Below are positions 1-6,530 of a stretch of DNA of 9,868 bases, in pieces. Each line of letters opens with the position of its first letter. Positions within the stretch are counted from its first letter, which is position 1. The stretch spans positions 1 through 9,868 of the forward strand of contig DAOVJP010000032.1 of the NCBI GenBank assembly GCA_030673205.1. The letters run 5' to 3'. A model generated the notes under the pieces. That model was not told where the DNA came from and ran no database searches. It saw only the letters and a list, made by a program, of their open reading frames with translations. The position numbers and the translations under genes were made by a program. This DNA is from Thermoplasmata archaeon (GTDB lineage Archaea; Thermoplasmatota; Thermoplasmata; JAGHBH01).

Positions 1-2
1 CA

Positions 3-107
3 CATATTGACGATCAAGCTATTGCTGCACTTACCAAATATTATTCAGAGGTCTTGCCTCCTAGTAACGCTCCAGGAGTAGCAATACTTGATATGTGTAG
101 CAGTTGG
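3..107 (+). CDS. Partial SAM-dependent methyltransferase-like coding fragment (exon-like)
   Basis: The third frame of the + strand reads HIDDQAIAALTKYYSEVLPP and then AILDMCSSWV. This resembles a methyltransferase family, which I recall from cyanobacteria and algae, whose members carry 'HIDDxAIAALTxFY...LPP' followed by 'VLDLxSSWVSHLP', the start of the Rossmann-like SAM-binding fold. The match is lost right after SSWV (bases 99-110). The frame then runs through hydrophobic residues unlike the family to a TAG at 177-179. The bases after TGG are GTAAGA (108-113), which fits a eukaryotic 5' splice donor, and the CSSW form feels closer to eukaryotic members than to the bacterial MSSW form. By hand count GC is about 41% over bases 1-120, against 58% in 721-780. 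The 5' end lies outside the window. It may be a eukaryotic exon joined by chimeric assembly, a transferred fragment or a decayed gene. Family assignment is from memory and moderate; the interpretation of the break is inference. Confidence 0.5.
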
Positions 108-164
108 GTAAGATATCTCTTGCTTGTAATTCTCTCTTTCCCTGGACATGCTTACATGATGTCA

Positions 165-2360
165 TTATCCATCCGCTAGGTCCTGGGTTCCCCACACGCT
201 TGCACAGATAAAACCAGTTTGTACAACCCATACCTGGAGATGCCCATCCTCACCTAGGGTCATGCCATACCCAAAACAATCTTCCTCTGGTCCCATGTCC
301 CGCTTCTCCACAATTCGCCCATAATCCTTGGTAGAGGTCTTTATCCACGCATACACGCTGAAATCCTCCCCAGCATCAAAGTCCAGGTCATCATGATCTG
401 GCACAGCCACATGATCATCGCTACCATCGAAATAGAAACAGGTCCCCTCAGGCCCTGTGTAACCTATAGTGGCCCCGTATATCGTTCCATCATGCGGGCC
501 TATTGAATCATGGGCAATGGTGCCCGTTGTCTCATCCAAAGCCCAGATGGAGAGAGGAGCCACAGGAGGCATCTGGTATGCTATATCCCAATTCATATCC
601 TCGGTCCCACTGTTGCCTATGGTGAGATCGTCATAGGCCTTTTCTCCCGTGGTGGCCACTATGTCGAATGAGGAGGGGGAGGTCCAGATATTAGGTTCAA
701 GGGTCATGCCAAGCCAACCATCTGGCGTGGTGAAAGGATAGTGGTCCTGGTTGCTTCCGCCATCGATCGCGTATGGGTTGTCCACCACGCCGTCCGCGCC
801 CGGTTGGTCCTGGTTGGGGCCGCCCATGGTGTCGGGGGTGGTCCAGTCGCTCCAGTAGTTGCCGCCGGAGGGGTAGCCGTCGTCCCACATAGAATTTGAA
901 GCGGCGTCTGCTTGGATAATGTTCTGATAAAAGTTATTATGGTAAATGAGGTTATTACTACCGGATTGCAGGTACACCCCGATCGGGCTGTTGCGAATTG
1001 AATTATTGATAATAGTATTGTCATCTGACGAATAAATATATACTCCATAGTCTGAGTTGTTGTGGATGTTGTTATCGTGGATGAAGATATAATTCGGTGT
1101 CCTTAGGCTGATCCCCCGGCCTTGGTTATCGTGTATCTCATTGTCGAACACCTCATTGCCATTGCAACCGGTATAGAAGTCCACGCCTCCCACGGTGTTA
1201 TGGTGTATGTCATTTCCCCAGACCTTGTTGCCTATCGAGTTGGATGTGAAGAACACTCCAAGCCCGCCATTGCCATATATCTCGTTATTGTATATCTCGT
1301 TGTTGTCACCACTCTCTACAAATATTCCAGATTCGGCGTTGTTGCATATGATGTTGTCAAAGATGTTATTGTTATCCGAGTCCACGTGCGCCCGTATCCC
1401 ATAATATCCATCCCTTATCATGTTATCAAATATCCGGGCGTCGCCACAGTTGTTCAAGAAGATGCTGTTGCAACCGGCATCGTTATTCCCATTCTGGACC
1501 GTGAAGCCAGATATCGTCACACCTCCCACGGTGAGGCCCATGGGACAGCCGCCCATTCCATCGATAATAGCCGTTTCCCTATCCGCCCCCACCATCGTCA
1601 GGCCCTTATCCACCACCACATTCTCGTAGTACGTTCCCGCCGCCACGGTTATGGTATGCCCATTCACTGTGTCCGCGTCATCTATGGCGGCCTGTATAGT
1701 GTCGAAATATTCGCCTGTGTCCGCGTTCTGTACAGGGCCTACGCTTCCGCCTTCCAGGTGAAATTGGCCCAGATCCTGCGGGGGGTTCCCATCCACCAGG
1801 GTGGTGTTGTCTTCCAGCGCCCCATTCGCTCCGCCTTCGAAGCTGAGGTTGATATTGTACCCCACATCGTAGCCGAACCAATTCCCAGCCTCGTCGAGGG
1901 CGTTGGCCAGGTTGAAGTTGAAGCTCCCGTTAGCATCGGTGTCCGTGTACATGGACTGGGACAGCTCCACGCCAGTGGGGTCATACAGGCGGAGGCTCGT
2001 GTTGGTGTCCGCCACAGGCAGGTCGAAGGAGGTGGTGACATGGCCATAGACCGGATAGGAGGGCGGTGGAGGGTTGGGGTCAGGCGACATCCGAGGGTCT
2101 TTTCTGATCTCATGGGTGACGATCGGGGTCTCCTTCTCCCCTGCCACAACTACATCTATTCCCTCCCCATGCTCTCCTACCAACACGCCCATTCCCTCCT
2201 CCTTCTCCTCCTCCACCATCACGTCCATCCCCCTCTCCTTTGTGCCGTCCAACCTCTTCCCCGGAGCGGCATTGGCTCCCATGGACGGGAGGACAAGCAA
2301 TAGGAACAATGTGGCTACAATGACCTTCACTACGATTATCTTTCTATCGGTATCATGCAT
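165..2360 (-). CDS. Secreted NosD-like parallel beta-helix protein with truncated LamG-like C-terminus
   Basis: From the ATG at 2360 the protein has 731 residues. An upstream in-frame ATG at 2417 would put 19 extra residues before the signal peptide. The 2360 start is preferred because GAGGG lies 8 bases upstream and the protein then begins MHDTDRK followed by a hydrophobic core and an ANA cleavage site near residue 31. Order of domains: signal peptide; acidic repeats (about 43-77); a proline-rich linker; a small beta-sandwich (about 102-200); a right-handed beta-helix with its 'FDTIQAAIDDA' entry and 'GTYYENVVV' motif (about 215-485); the NosD signature GGNYWSDW and NPYAIDGG...DHYPF (about 499-543); a short beta-sandwich linker (about 552-593); and a LamG/concanavalin-like domain (about 602-731). 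It is probably exported and surface-bound, with a carbohydrate-binding or carbohydrate-lyase-like role that the sequence does not settle. The LamG domain ends early at DLADG followed by TAA TGA, so the protein is probably truncated. Confidence 0.85.
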   Translation of the reverse strand: MHDTDRKIIVVKVIVATLFLLLVLPSMGANAAPGKRLDGTKERGMDVMVEEEKEEGMGVLVGEHGEGIDVVVAGEKETPIVTHEIRKDPRMSPDPNPPPPSYPVYGHVTTSFDLPVADTNTSLRLYDPTGVELSQSMYTDTDANGSFNFNLANALDEAGNWFGYDVGYNINLSFEGGANGALEDNTTLVDGNPPQDLGQFHLEGGSVGPVQNADTGEYFDTIQAAIDDADTVNGHTITVAAGTYYENVVVDKGLTMVGADRETAIIDGMGGCPMGLTVGGVTISGFTVQNGNNDAGCNSIFLNNCGDARIFDNMIRDGYYGIRAHVDSDNNNIFDNIICNNAESGIFVESGDNNEIYNNEIYGNGGLGVFFTSNSIGNKVWGNDIHHNTVGGVDFYTGCNGNEVFDNEIHDNQGRGISLRTPNYIFIHDNNIHNNSDYGVYIYSSDDNTIINNSIRNSPIGVYLQSGSNNLIYHNNFYQNIIQADAASNSMWDDGYPSGGNYWSDWTTPDTMGGPNQDQPGADGVVDNPYAIDGGSNQDHYPFTTPDGWLGMTLEPNIWTSPSSFDIVATTGEKAYDDLTIGNSGTEDMNWDIAYQMPPVAPLSIWALDETTGTIAHDSIGPHDGTIYGATIGYTGPEGTCFYFDGSDDHVAVPDHDDLDFDAGEDFSVYAWIKTSTKDYGRIVEKRDMGPEEDCFGYGMTLGEDGHLQVWVVQTGFICASVWGTQDLADG
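918..1439 (-). repeat. PbH1-type beta-helix coils
   Basis: This part of the NosD-like gene encodes roughly seven or eight consecutive coils of about 22-24 residues. Each contains an Asn-rich turn of the form N-x-I-x-x-N followed by G-(I/V)-x-(F/V/L) strands, for example IYNNEIYGNGGLGVFF and VFDNEIHDNQGRGISL. The coils are diverged in DNA, so this is a structural protein repeat and not a recent duplication. It is the canonical ladder of right-handed parallel beta-helix proteins. Confidence 0.85.
2133..2234 (-). repeat. Three short acidic tandem repeats after the signal peptide
   Basis: Immediately after the predicted signal peptide the NosD-like protein carries three near-repeats of 11-12 residues: RGMDVMVEEEKE, EGMGVLVGEHG and EGIDVVVAGEKE. 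The pattern is G-(M/I)-(D/G)-V-x-V followed by a Glu/Gly-rich tail. The DNA copies, seen on the - strand, are also purine-rich and similar. The segment looks like a recently expanded, probably disordered spacer before the folded domains. No function can be assigned. Confidence 0.6.
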
Positions 2361-2422
2361 TCTCGTATCCCTCAAAACTACTATGCTCTGATACGTTACA
2401 AGAATTGGGGCATACATGTATG
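2361..2422 (-). promoter_or_regulatory. Upstream region of the NosD-like gene: Shine-Dalgarno and possible promoter
   Basis: On the - strand GAGGG (2373 to 2369) sits 8 bases before the ATG at 2360, a reasonable archaeal Shine-Dalgarno spacing that decides the start. Further upstream is the perfect 12-bp palindrome CATACATGTATG (2411-2422). It could contain the TATA element or be an operator. Its distance, about 50 bases from the ATG, would give a leader of roughly 25-30 nt. The promoter part is weak. Confidence 0.4.
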
Positions 2423-2437
2423 CCTATCTTGAGCTCT

Positions 2438-2454
2438 TATGCCCTGCTGGCATA
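2438..2454 (-). terminator. Small hairpin downstream of the carboxypeptidase gene
   Basis: TATGCC and GGCATA form a 6-bp perfect stem around a 5-base loop, 19 bases past the carboxypeptidase stop codon. A second pairing of TGCCTA (2421-2426) with TAGGCA (2453-2458) is possible. No clear T-run follows in the - direction, so it may be an attenuating or 3'-end hairpin, or chance. The spacer is short and also has to hold the promoter of the next gene. Confidence 0.25.
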
Positions 2455-2473
2455 GGCATGGGGGTGCACTAGC

Positions 2474-3973
2474 CTATATCCCGTATAATCCGCCGAACTT
2501 GTTCTCCAGATAGGCCATGAAGGGCTCGTGGGACGGGGGCTCTCCCGTAACCTCTTCCACCAACTCCTCCGCTTCATACATGCCGCCCTTCTTGTGTATG
2601 TTGTCGCGCAGCCATTGGAGGGTGGGGGCGAACTCTCCCCTTTCCAGTTGCTGGTCCATATCCGGCATGTCCTTCTTCATGGTGTCGTAGAACTGGGCGG
2701 AGTAGAGGTTCCCCAGGGTATAGGTGGGGAAGTAGCCAAAGTAGGCCTGGCTCCAGTGTATGTCCTGCAATATGCCGTTGGCGCTGTCCGGTACTTTGAC
2801 CCCCAGATATTTCTCCATGTGCTCGTCCCATGCCTGTGGAGCGTCCTTGGGGTCTAGTTTGCCCGAGAATATGGCATCTTCCAGTTCGAACCTTATGATT
2901 ATGTGGAGGTTATAGGTGACCTCGTCGGACTCCACACGGATCAACGATGGACGCACGTCGTTCACCGCGGCGTACCACTCCTCCACGCTCCTTCCTTCCA
3001 GTTGTTTCGGGAAGGTATCGGCCAGAGCAGGGTACCAATGCTTCCAGAACGGCAGGCTCCTTCCTATGATGTTCTCCACCAGCCGGGATTGGGATTCGTG
3101 TATCCCCAGGGATACGGCCTGGCCCATGGGCGTACCGTAGTGCTCTTCTATGAAACCCTGTTCGTACAACGCATGCCCGCCCTCGTGGAGGGCGGAGAAG
3201 AATGCTGGACGGGGGTCTTCGGGATAATAGCGTACCGTTATCCTGGTATCGTGCAGTGTTCCCGCTGTGAAGGGATGCGGTGCTTCGTCCATCCTCCCGC
3301 GCTCATAGTTGAAGGAAATGAAGTCGGTGAGGCGTCGGCAGAACTTCTTCTGATCTTCGATAGGATATCCACAGGTGATGAAGGACGTGTCCGGCTCCGT
3401 CCCCGAGTCCCTTATCCTGCCAACCATACTGGATAGACCGTTGGCGAGTTCTGAGAACAACGGCTCCAGCTTGGATACCTTTAGGCCGCGTTCGTATCCA
3501 TCCAGCAGCGCGTCATAGGGCCTATCCTCATAGCCGATGTACTCCGCCTCCTGCTTCTTCATCTCCACGAGCTTGAACAAATAGGGGGCGAAGCTGGCGA
3601 AATCCGACTTGGCCCGGGACTTGGTCCACTGGTGGAATGCCTCGGACTTCTTCTTGGCCATTTCCTTCACGAAGGAGGATGGGATGGCTGCCGCACGATG
3701 GTATTCCCATTCCGCCCTCCGGACATTGGCCTGCTGCTCGGTGGTCAGCGCGTCATGCACGGCAGCCGTTCCCAACTCTTTGATCAGGGAGGCCATCCTA
3801 TCGCTGGTGAGCATCTCGTGTGCCACCTTGGACAGGGTTGCCAGTTGCAGGGACCGGTCCTTCACCCCCTCCGGGGGCATGTAAGTCTCTTGGTCCCAAT
3901 CCAAGAGCATCTCCACGGAAGAAACATCATAATATTCTTTCACAAGTTCTATGAAATCAGCATATGCCTTCAT
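2474..3973 (-). CDS. Metallocarboxypeptidase, peptidase family M32 (Taq type)
   Basis: This is a complete 499-residue cytosolic zinc carboxypeptidase, the normal length for family M32, which removes C-terminal residues from peptides with broad specificity. The N-terminal signature LLDWDQETYMPPEG is at about residues 23-36. The DTRITVRY motif (about 242-249) is followed by the zinc site HEGGH at 263-267, with E264 as catalytic glutamate. HESQSR at 292-297 supplies the third zinc ligand, E293. Further family motifs are RVESDEVTYNLHIIIRFELE (about 346-365) and the GNLYSAQFY segment (about 421-429). No signal peptide is seen. The start is fixed by GAGGAG five bases upstream of the ATG. The gene is divergent from the polysaccharide operon and is probably a single-gene unit for peptide turnover, unrelated to the glycan genes. 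Identification is very secure; the peptide substrates are not known. Confidence 0.96.
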   Translation of the reverse strand: MKAYADFIELVKEYYDVSSVEMLLDWDQETYMPPEGVKDRSLQLATLSKVAHEMLTSDRMASLIKELGTAAVHDALTTEQQANVRRAEWEYHRAAAIPSSFVKEMAKKKSEAFHQWTKSRAKSDFASFAPYLFKLVEMKKQEAEYIGYEDRPYDALLDGYERGLKVSKLEPLFSELANGLSSMVGRIRDSGTEPDTSFITCGYPIEDQKKFCRRLTDFISFNYERGRMDEAPHPFTAGTLHDTRITVRYYPEDPRPAFFSALHEGGHALYEQGFIEEHYGTPMGQAVSLGIHESQSRLVENIIGRSLPFWKHWYPALADTFPKQLEGRSVEEWYAAVNDVRPSLIRVESDEVTYNLHIIIRFELEDAIFSGKLDPKDAPQAWDEHMEKYLGVKVPDSANGILQDIHWSQAYFGYFPTYTLGNLYSAQFYDTMKKDMPDMDQQLERGEFAPTLQWLRDNIHKKGGMYEAEELVEEVTGEPPSHEPFMAYLENKFGGLYGI

Positions 3974-4063
3974 GAAAACTCCTCTCTACCTCTAGGAAAA
4001 AGGAAAGGGGGTAGATAAGAGTTGGGGGAAGATGAGCGTGTTGAGAGCAGATCCCCTATATAG
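3974..4063 (-). promoter_or_regulatory. Promoter and leader of the carboxypeptidase gene
   Basis: On the - strand a CTATATAG box (4056-4063) would place transcription start near 4030-4035, giving a leader of about 60 nt. The leader ends in the strong Shine-Dalgarno GAGGAG (3984 to 3979), 5 bases before the ATG at 3973. The TATA box is itself a palindrome, so it could also serve the opposite strand. Confidence 0.5.
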
Positions 4064-4105
4064 CACAGGTGAGAAAGGCGCTCCCCACACCTCCCCGAGG
4101 AAGGG

Positions 4106-4113
4106 TTTAAGAG
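4106..4113 (+). promoter_or_regulatory. TATA-like box of the glycan operon, apparently leaderless
   Basis: TTTAAGAG is centred about 27 bases before the ATG at 4136. Archaeal TATA elements lie about 26 bases upstream of the transcription start, so this promoter would start transcription at or next to the ATG. No Shine-Dalgarno sequence is seen in the intervening bases, which supports a leaderless mRNA. The CTATATAG box at 4056-4063 is an alternative that would give a leader of about 50 nt. Confidence 0.45.
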
Positions 4114-4135
4114 TGCTGGGCGTCTTTCACGGTAC

Positions 4136-5284
4136 ATGCCCAAGGACAACGCCATGGCGCTTCTCCGGCGGGATGATAGCCTGTGGAAGCTGTACACGCT
4201 GGAGGGAGAGGAATATCCCGTTGACAAGCATGGGAGGCGGGAGTATGTGGCGCCCGATGGGAGGGGGGATAGGGCCGGAGGAGGAAGAGGAGAGGGGACG
4301 AAGGAAAAGGAGGGGAGAAGCGGAGTGGAAATGGAGGGGGCGAGCGAAGAGGGCGGTATCGATATACGCCGCCCCGTGGCCTCCGAGTATCTTGCGAAGA
4401 ACGGTTTCGTTCCCGAGTATCCTAATGGTAAGGATTTCGCCGTGGTCCTCACCCACGACATAGACATTATCCAACCCTCCATGGTCCGGGATGTCATATC
4501 CTCGGGACGGCATGTTCTGGGAGGAAAGTTGGGAAGGAGCTTCCACCAACTCACCTGGAGAATGAGGAAGAAGCGCTCCCCGTACATGAACTTCCAGGAG
4601 ATCCTAGAGGTAGAAGGGAGATACGATGCCAGTTCCTCCTTCTTCTTCATCGCCCATCCCCGGGACCATACGGGGGCGGGCTATCCGCTGGAGGGGCTGG
4701 ACGAACACATGGCCGGAATACTGGACGCGGGGTGCGAGATAGGGCTCCACGGGAGCTATTACGCCTGCGAGTCGTTGGAAGCGATAAGGGAGGAGAAGAA
4801 GGAGGTGGAGAAGCACTGCGGCAGGAAAGTGGTGGGATACAGGAACCACTTCCTGCGGATCGATATCCCAAGCACATGGCGATACCTGAGGGATGCGGGC
4901 TTCCTCTACGATGCGACGCTGGGTTTTGCCAACCACTGCGGTTTCAGGAATGGGATGGCCCATCCTCATAGGCCCTTCGATGTGGAGAATAGCGAGAGCA
5001 TAGAACTGTTGGAGCTGCCCCTTAACTTCATGGACAACACATTATACGGCTACATGGGCCTGACCCCGCAGGAGGGGCTGGACACGATCAAAGAGAGCAT
5101 GGACGGGCTCGCCCCTATCGGAGGGGCGGTGACGCTGTTATGGCACAACGACACGTTCAGCAACCCGCAGTTCAAAGAGTGGGCGAAGGTATATGAGAAG
5201 GCCCTGGAATACGCCCACAAGAACAATGGCTGGCTGTGCACAGGGAAAGAACTGTGCGAATGGTGGAAGAAGAATGGCTTCTAG
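4136..5284 (+). CDS. WbmS-like polysaccharide deacetylase (CE4-related fold)
   Basis: The product has 382 residues, no signal peptide and no membrane segment, so it probably acts in the cytoplasm on a sugar precursor. The first catalytic motif is LTHDID at 105-110, equivalent to the TFDD motif of NodB-type deacetylases. D108 is the likely base and D110 a metal ligand. GLHGSYYA (203-210) is motif 2, with H204 as metal ligand. GYRNHFLRID (234-243), ELPLNFMDNTL (293-303) and LLWHNDTF (334-341) match conserved segments of WbmS-like deacetylases from surface-polysaccharide loci. The known family role is removal of N-acyl groups from amino sugars; the substrate here is unknown. Residues 42-73 form a Gly/Glu/Arg-rich insert. 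This is the first gene of a three-gene unit, overlapping the ATP-grasp gene by 11 bases. The ATG is chosen from promoter spacing. The N-terminal 90 residues are not recognised. Confidence 0.82.
   Translation: MPKDNAMALLRRDDSLWKLYTLEGEEYPVDKHGRREYVAPDGRGDRAGGGRGEGTKEKEGRSGVEMEGASEEGGIDIRRPVASEYLAKNGFVPEYPNGKDFAVVLTHDIDIIQPSMVRDVISSGRHVLGGKLGRSFHQLTWRMRKKRSPYMNFQEILEVEGRYDASSSFFFIAHPRDHTGAGYPLEGLDEHMAGILDAGCEIGLHGSYYACESLEAIREEKKEVEKHCGRKVVGYRNHFLRIDIPSTWRYLRDAGFLYDATLGFANHCGFRNGMAHPHRPFDVENSESIELLELPLNFMDNTLYGYMGLTPQEGLDTIKESMDGLAPIGGAVTLLWHNDTFSNPQFKEWAKVYEKALEYAHKNNGWLCTGKELCEWWKKNGF
4258..4353 (+). repeat. Purine-rich low-complexity insert within the deacetylase gene
   Basis: Nearly every base on the + strand over about 95 bases is A or G, with runs such as GAGGGGGGA and GAGGAAGAGGAGAGGGG. 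It encodes residues 42-73, rich in Gly, Glu, Arg and Lys, between the unrecognised N-terminal segment and the catalytic fold. It is probably a disordered linker generated by expansion of a simple sequence. Confidence 0.7.
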
Positions 5285-6530
5285 AACAACGAGCGGGAAG
5301 GCGAATACCGGCCGTGGAACGCAGCACGGAAGACCGAGGACCGGAGGGAAAGGAGCACGCATACTGGTCACCGACGCCACGCACAAGAACTCGTTGGCTG
5401 TGCTGAGGACACTGGGACCCCGCCAGGACATAGACACCCTGGACATCACCTCTCCTTCCAGCCCTCTTCGGAGCTTATGCAACTTCTCCATATACCGCAA
5501 CAGAACGATCCCTCTGTCCACACCCCTGGACGACCTGGAGGGATACGCCCAGGAACTCTTAGGATTGTTGGAAGAGGGGGAATACGATTATTTCCTTCCT
5601 GTGGGATTGAACAGCTACCTCTCCTCCTCCTTCATCAAACGGAAGATACTGGCCCACACCCGGGCCGCCATACCCGATTGGGAGCGTATGGAGATAGCCT
5701 ACAACAAGGAGAGGACGATGAAGTTCGCCCGGGAGCACGGCATACACATCCCCCATACGACAGAGCTGCATGATGACGGAGATGTGGACAAAGTATCCTC
5801 CTTCCCCGTGGTGCTCAAAGCCTCCGACTCCTCGGGAGGGATACACTACTGCAAGAACAGGAAGGAACTGACCCGGGGGTATGGGAAGCTGGCCCCAGTA
5901 TCCAAGACCACCATCATAGCCCAGGAATACATAGAGGGCTTCGGATGCGGCTTCTACGGCGTATATGACCACGGCCGCCTAGTAGATTTCTTCCTGCATA
6001 AACGGATAAAGGAGTTCCCGGTGACCGGCGGGCCGAGCGCCGTTGCGCGATCGTACGAGGACGAACGGTTGTTCGACGACGGGAAAAGGTTGGCGGACGC
6101 CCTACACTGGCACGGCCCCATAATGGTGGAGTTCAAATATGATGTTAAAAGGGCACGGTATGCGCTCATGGAAGTGAACCCAAAACTCTGGGGCTCCCTG
6201 GACCTCACCATCGCCAGCGGCATCAACATCCCCCTCTTGCTCCTCGCAGTGGCCCGTGGCCAGAATTTGAGATACCGGGATACGTATGAAGCGAGGCATT
6301 ACCGGGATACATTATATCGCTGGATCTTTCCGGACGAGTTCAAATCCATGATGTCAGCCCCTAGTTGGAGGGCATACCGTCAATTCATCAGACTGGGAGG
6401 ATGCAAACACAATATGGACATGAGCGATCCACTGCCAACCCTATATCAGGTGGCCGTTGGGAAGATGGAGGGCCTGGTGGTGGCGGTGAACGAGAAGAAA
6501 AGATATCCCCACGGGAGGCCCCCCTCTTGA
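5274..6530 (+). CDS. ATP-grasp domain carboxylate-amine ligase-like protein
   Basis: The product has 418 residues from the ATG at 5274, which overlaps the deacetylase stop by 11 bases and has GGTGG 7 bases upstream. Residues 29-48 (RILVTDATHKNS...) begin a Rossmann-like pre-ATP-grasp domain. NKERTMKFAREHGIHIP (144-160) starts the ATP-grasp fold. FPVVLKASDSSGG (177-189) supplies the ATP-binding lysine K182 and glycine loop. IIAQEYIEGFGCGFYGVY (214-231) and ALMEVNPKLWGS (297-308) carry the nucleotide- and Mg-binding residues, including E300 and N302. ATP-grasp enzymes activate a carboxylate as acyl phosphate and join it to an amine or thiol. Here the acceptor may be an amino sugar exposed by the upstream deacetylase, which is inference. 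Residues 1-28 are basic and low complexity. The C-terminal 90 residues are not recognised. The family is secure; the substrate is unknown. Confidence 0.87.
   Translation: MASRTTSGKANTGRGTQHGRPRTGGKGARILVTDATHKNSLAVLRTLGPRQDIDTLDITSPSSPLRSLCNFSIYRNRTIPLSTPLDDLEGYAQELLGLLEEGEYDYFLPVGLNSYLSSSFIKRKILAHTRAAIPDWERMEIAYNKERTMKFAREHGIHIPHTTELHDDGDVDKVSSFPVVLKASDSSGGIHYCKNRKELTRGYGKLAPVSKTTIIAQEYIEGFGCGFYGVYDHGRLVDFFLHKRIKEFPVTGGPSAVARSYEDERLFDDGKRLADALHWHGPIMVEFKYDVKRARYALMEVNPKLWGSLDLTIASGINIPLLLLAVARGQNLRYRDTYEARHYRDTLYRWIFPDEFKSMMSAPSWRAYRQFIRLGGCKHNMDMSDPLPTLYQVAVGKMEGLVVAVNEKKRYPHGRPPS
6513..6529 (+). promoter_or_regulatory. Shine-Dalgarno and TTG start of the PHP gene
   Basis: GGGAGG (6513-6518) lies 8 bases upstream of TTG (6527-6529). 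The TTG overlaps the ligase stop TGA (6528-6530) as TTGA, typical of translational coupling. An in-frame ATG at 6365 would add 54 residues overlapping the ligase and is not supported by homology, since the PHP fold begins only six residues after the TTG. Confidence 0.75.

Noticed and set aside
160..170. Stop-codon recoding (TAA as Gln and TGA as Trp, as in some ciliates) at the end of the LamG domain
   Set aside because: All other genes in the window end normally at TAA, TAG or TGA and use no internal stops. Sequence after HHV no longer resembles LamG. Mutation or a join is simpler. Selenocysteine or pyrrolysine use does not fit TAA.
1122..2303. Long + strand open frame (393 codons) opposite the NosD-like gene
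   Set aside because: It lies wholly antisense to a gene with a clear signal peptide, beta-helix and LamG-like motifs. Its own translation has no recognisable domain. It is a by-product of codon bias in the real gene.
2411..2422. Perfect palindrome CATACATGTATG as a defined operator
   Set aside because: A single 12-bp palindrome in a short spacer can arise by chance and no second site was found. It is mentioned only as part of the upstream region.
6365..6526. ATG at 6365 as the start of the PHP gene
   Set aside because: It would create a 166-base overlap with the ligase and a Gly-rich leader with no homology. The TTG at 6527 has the right Shine-Dalgarno spacing and fits the family length.
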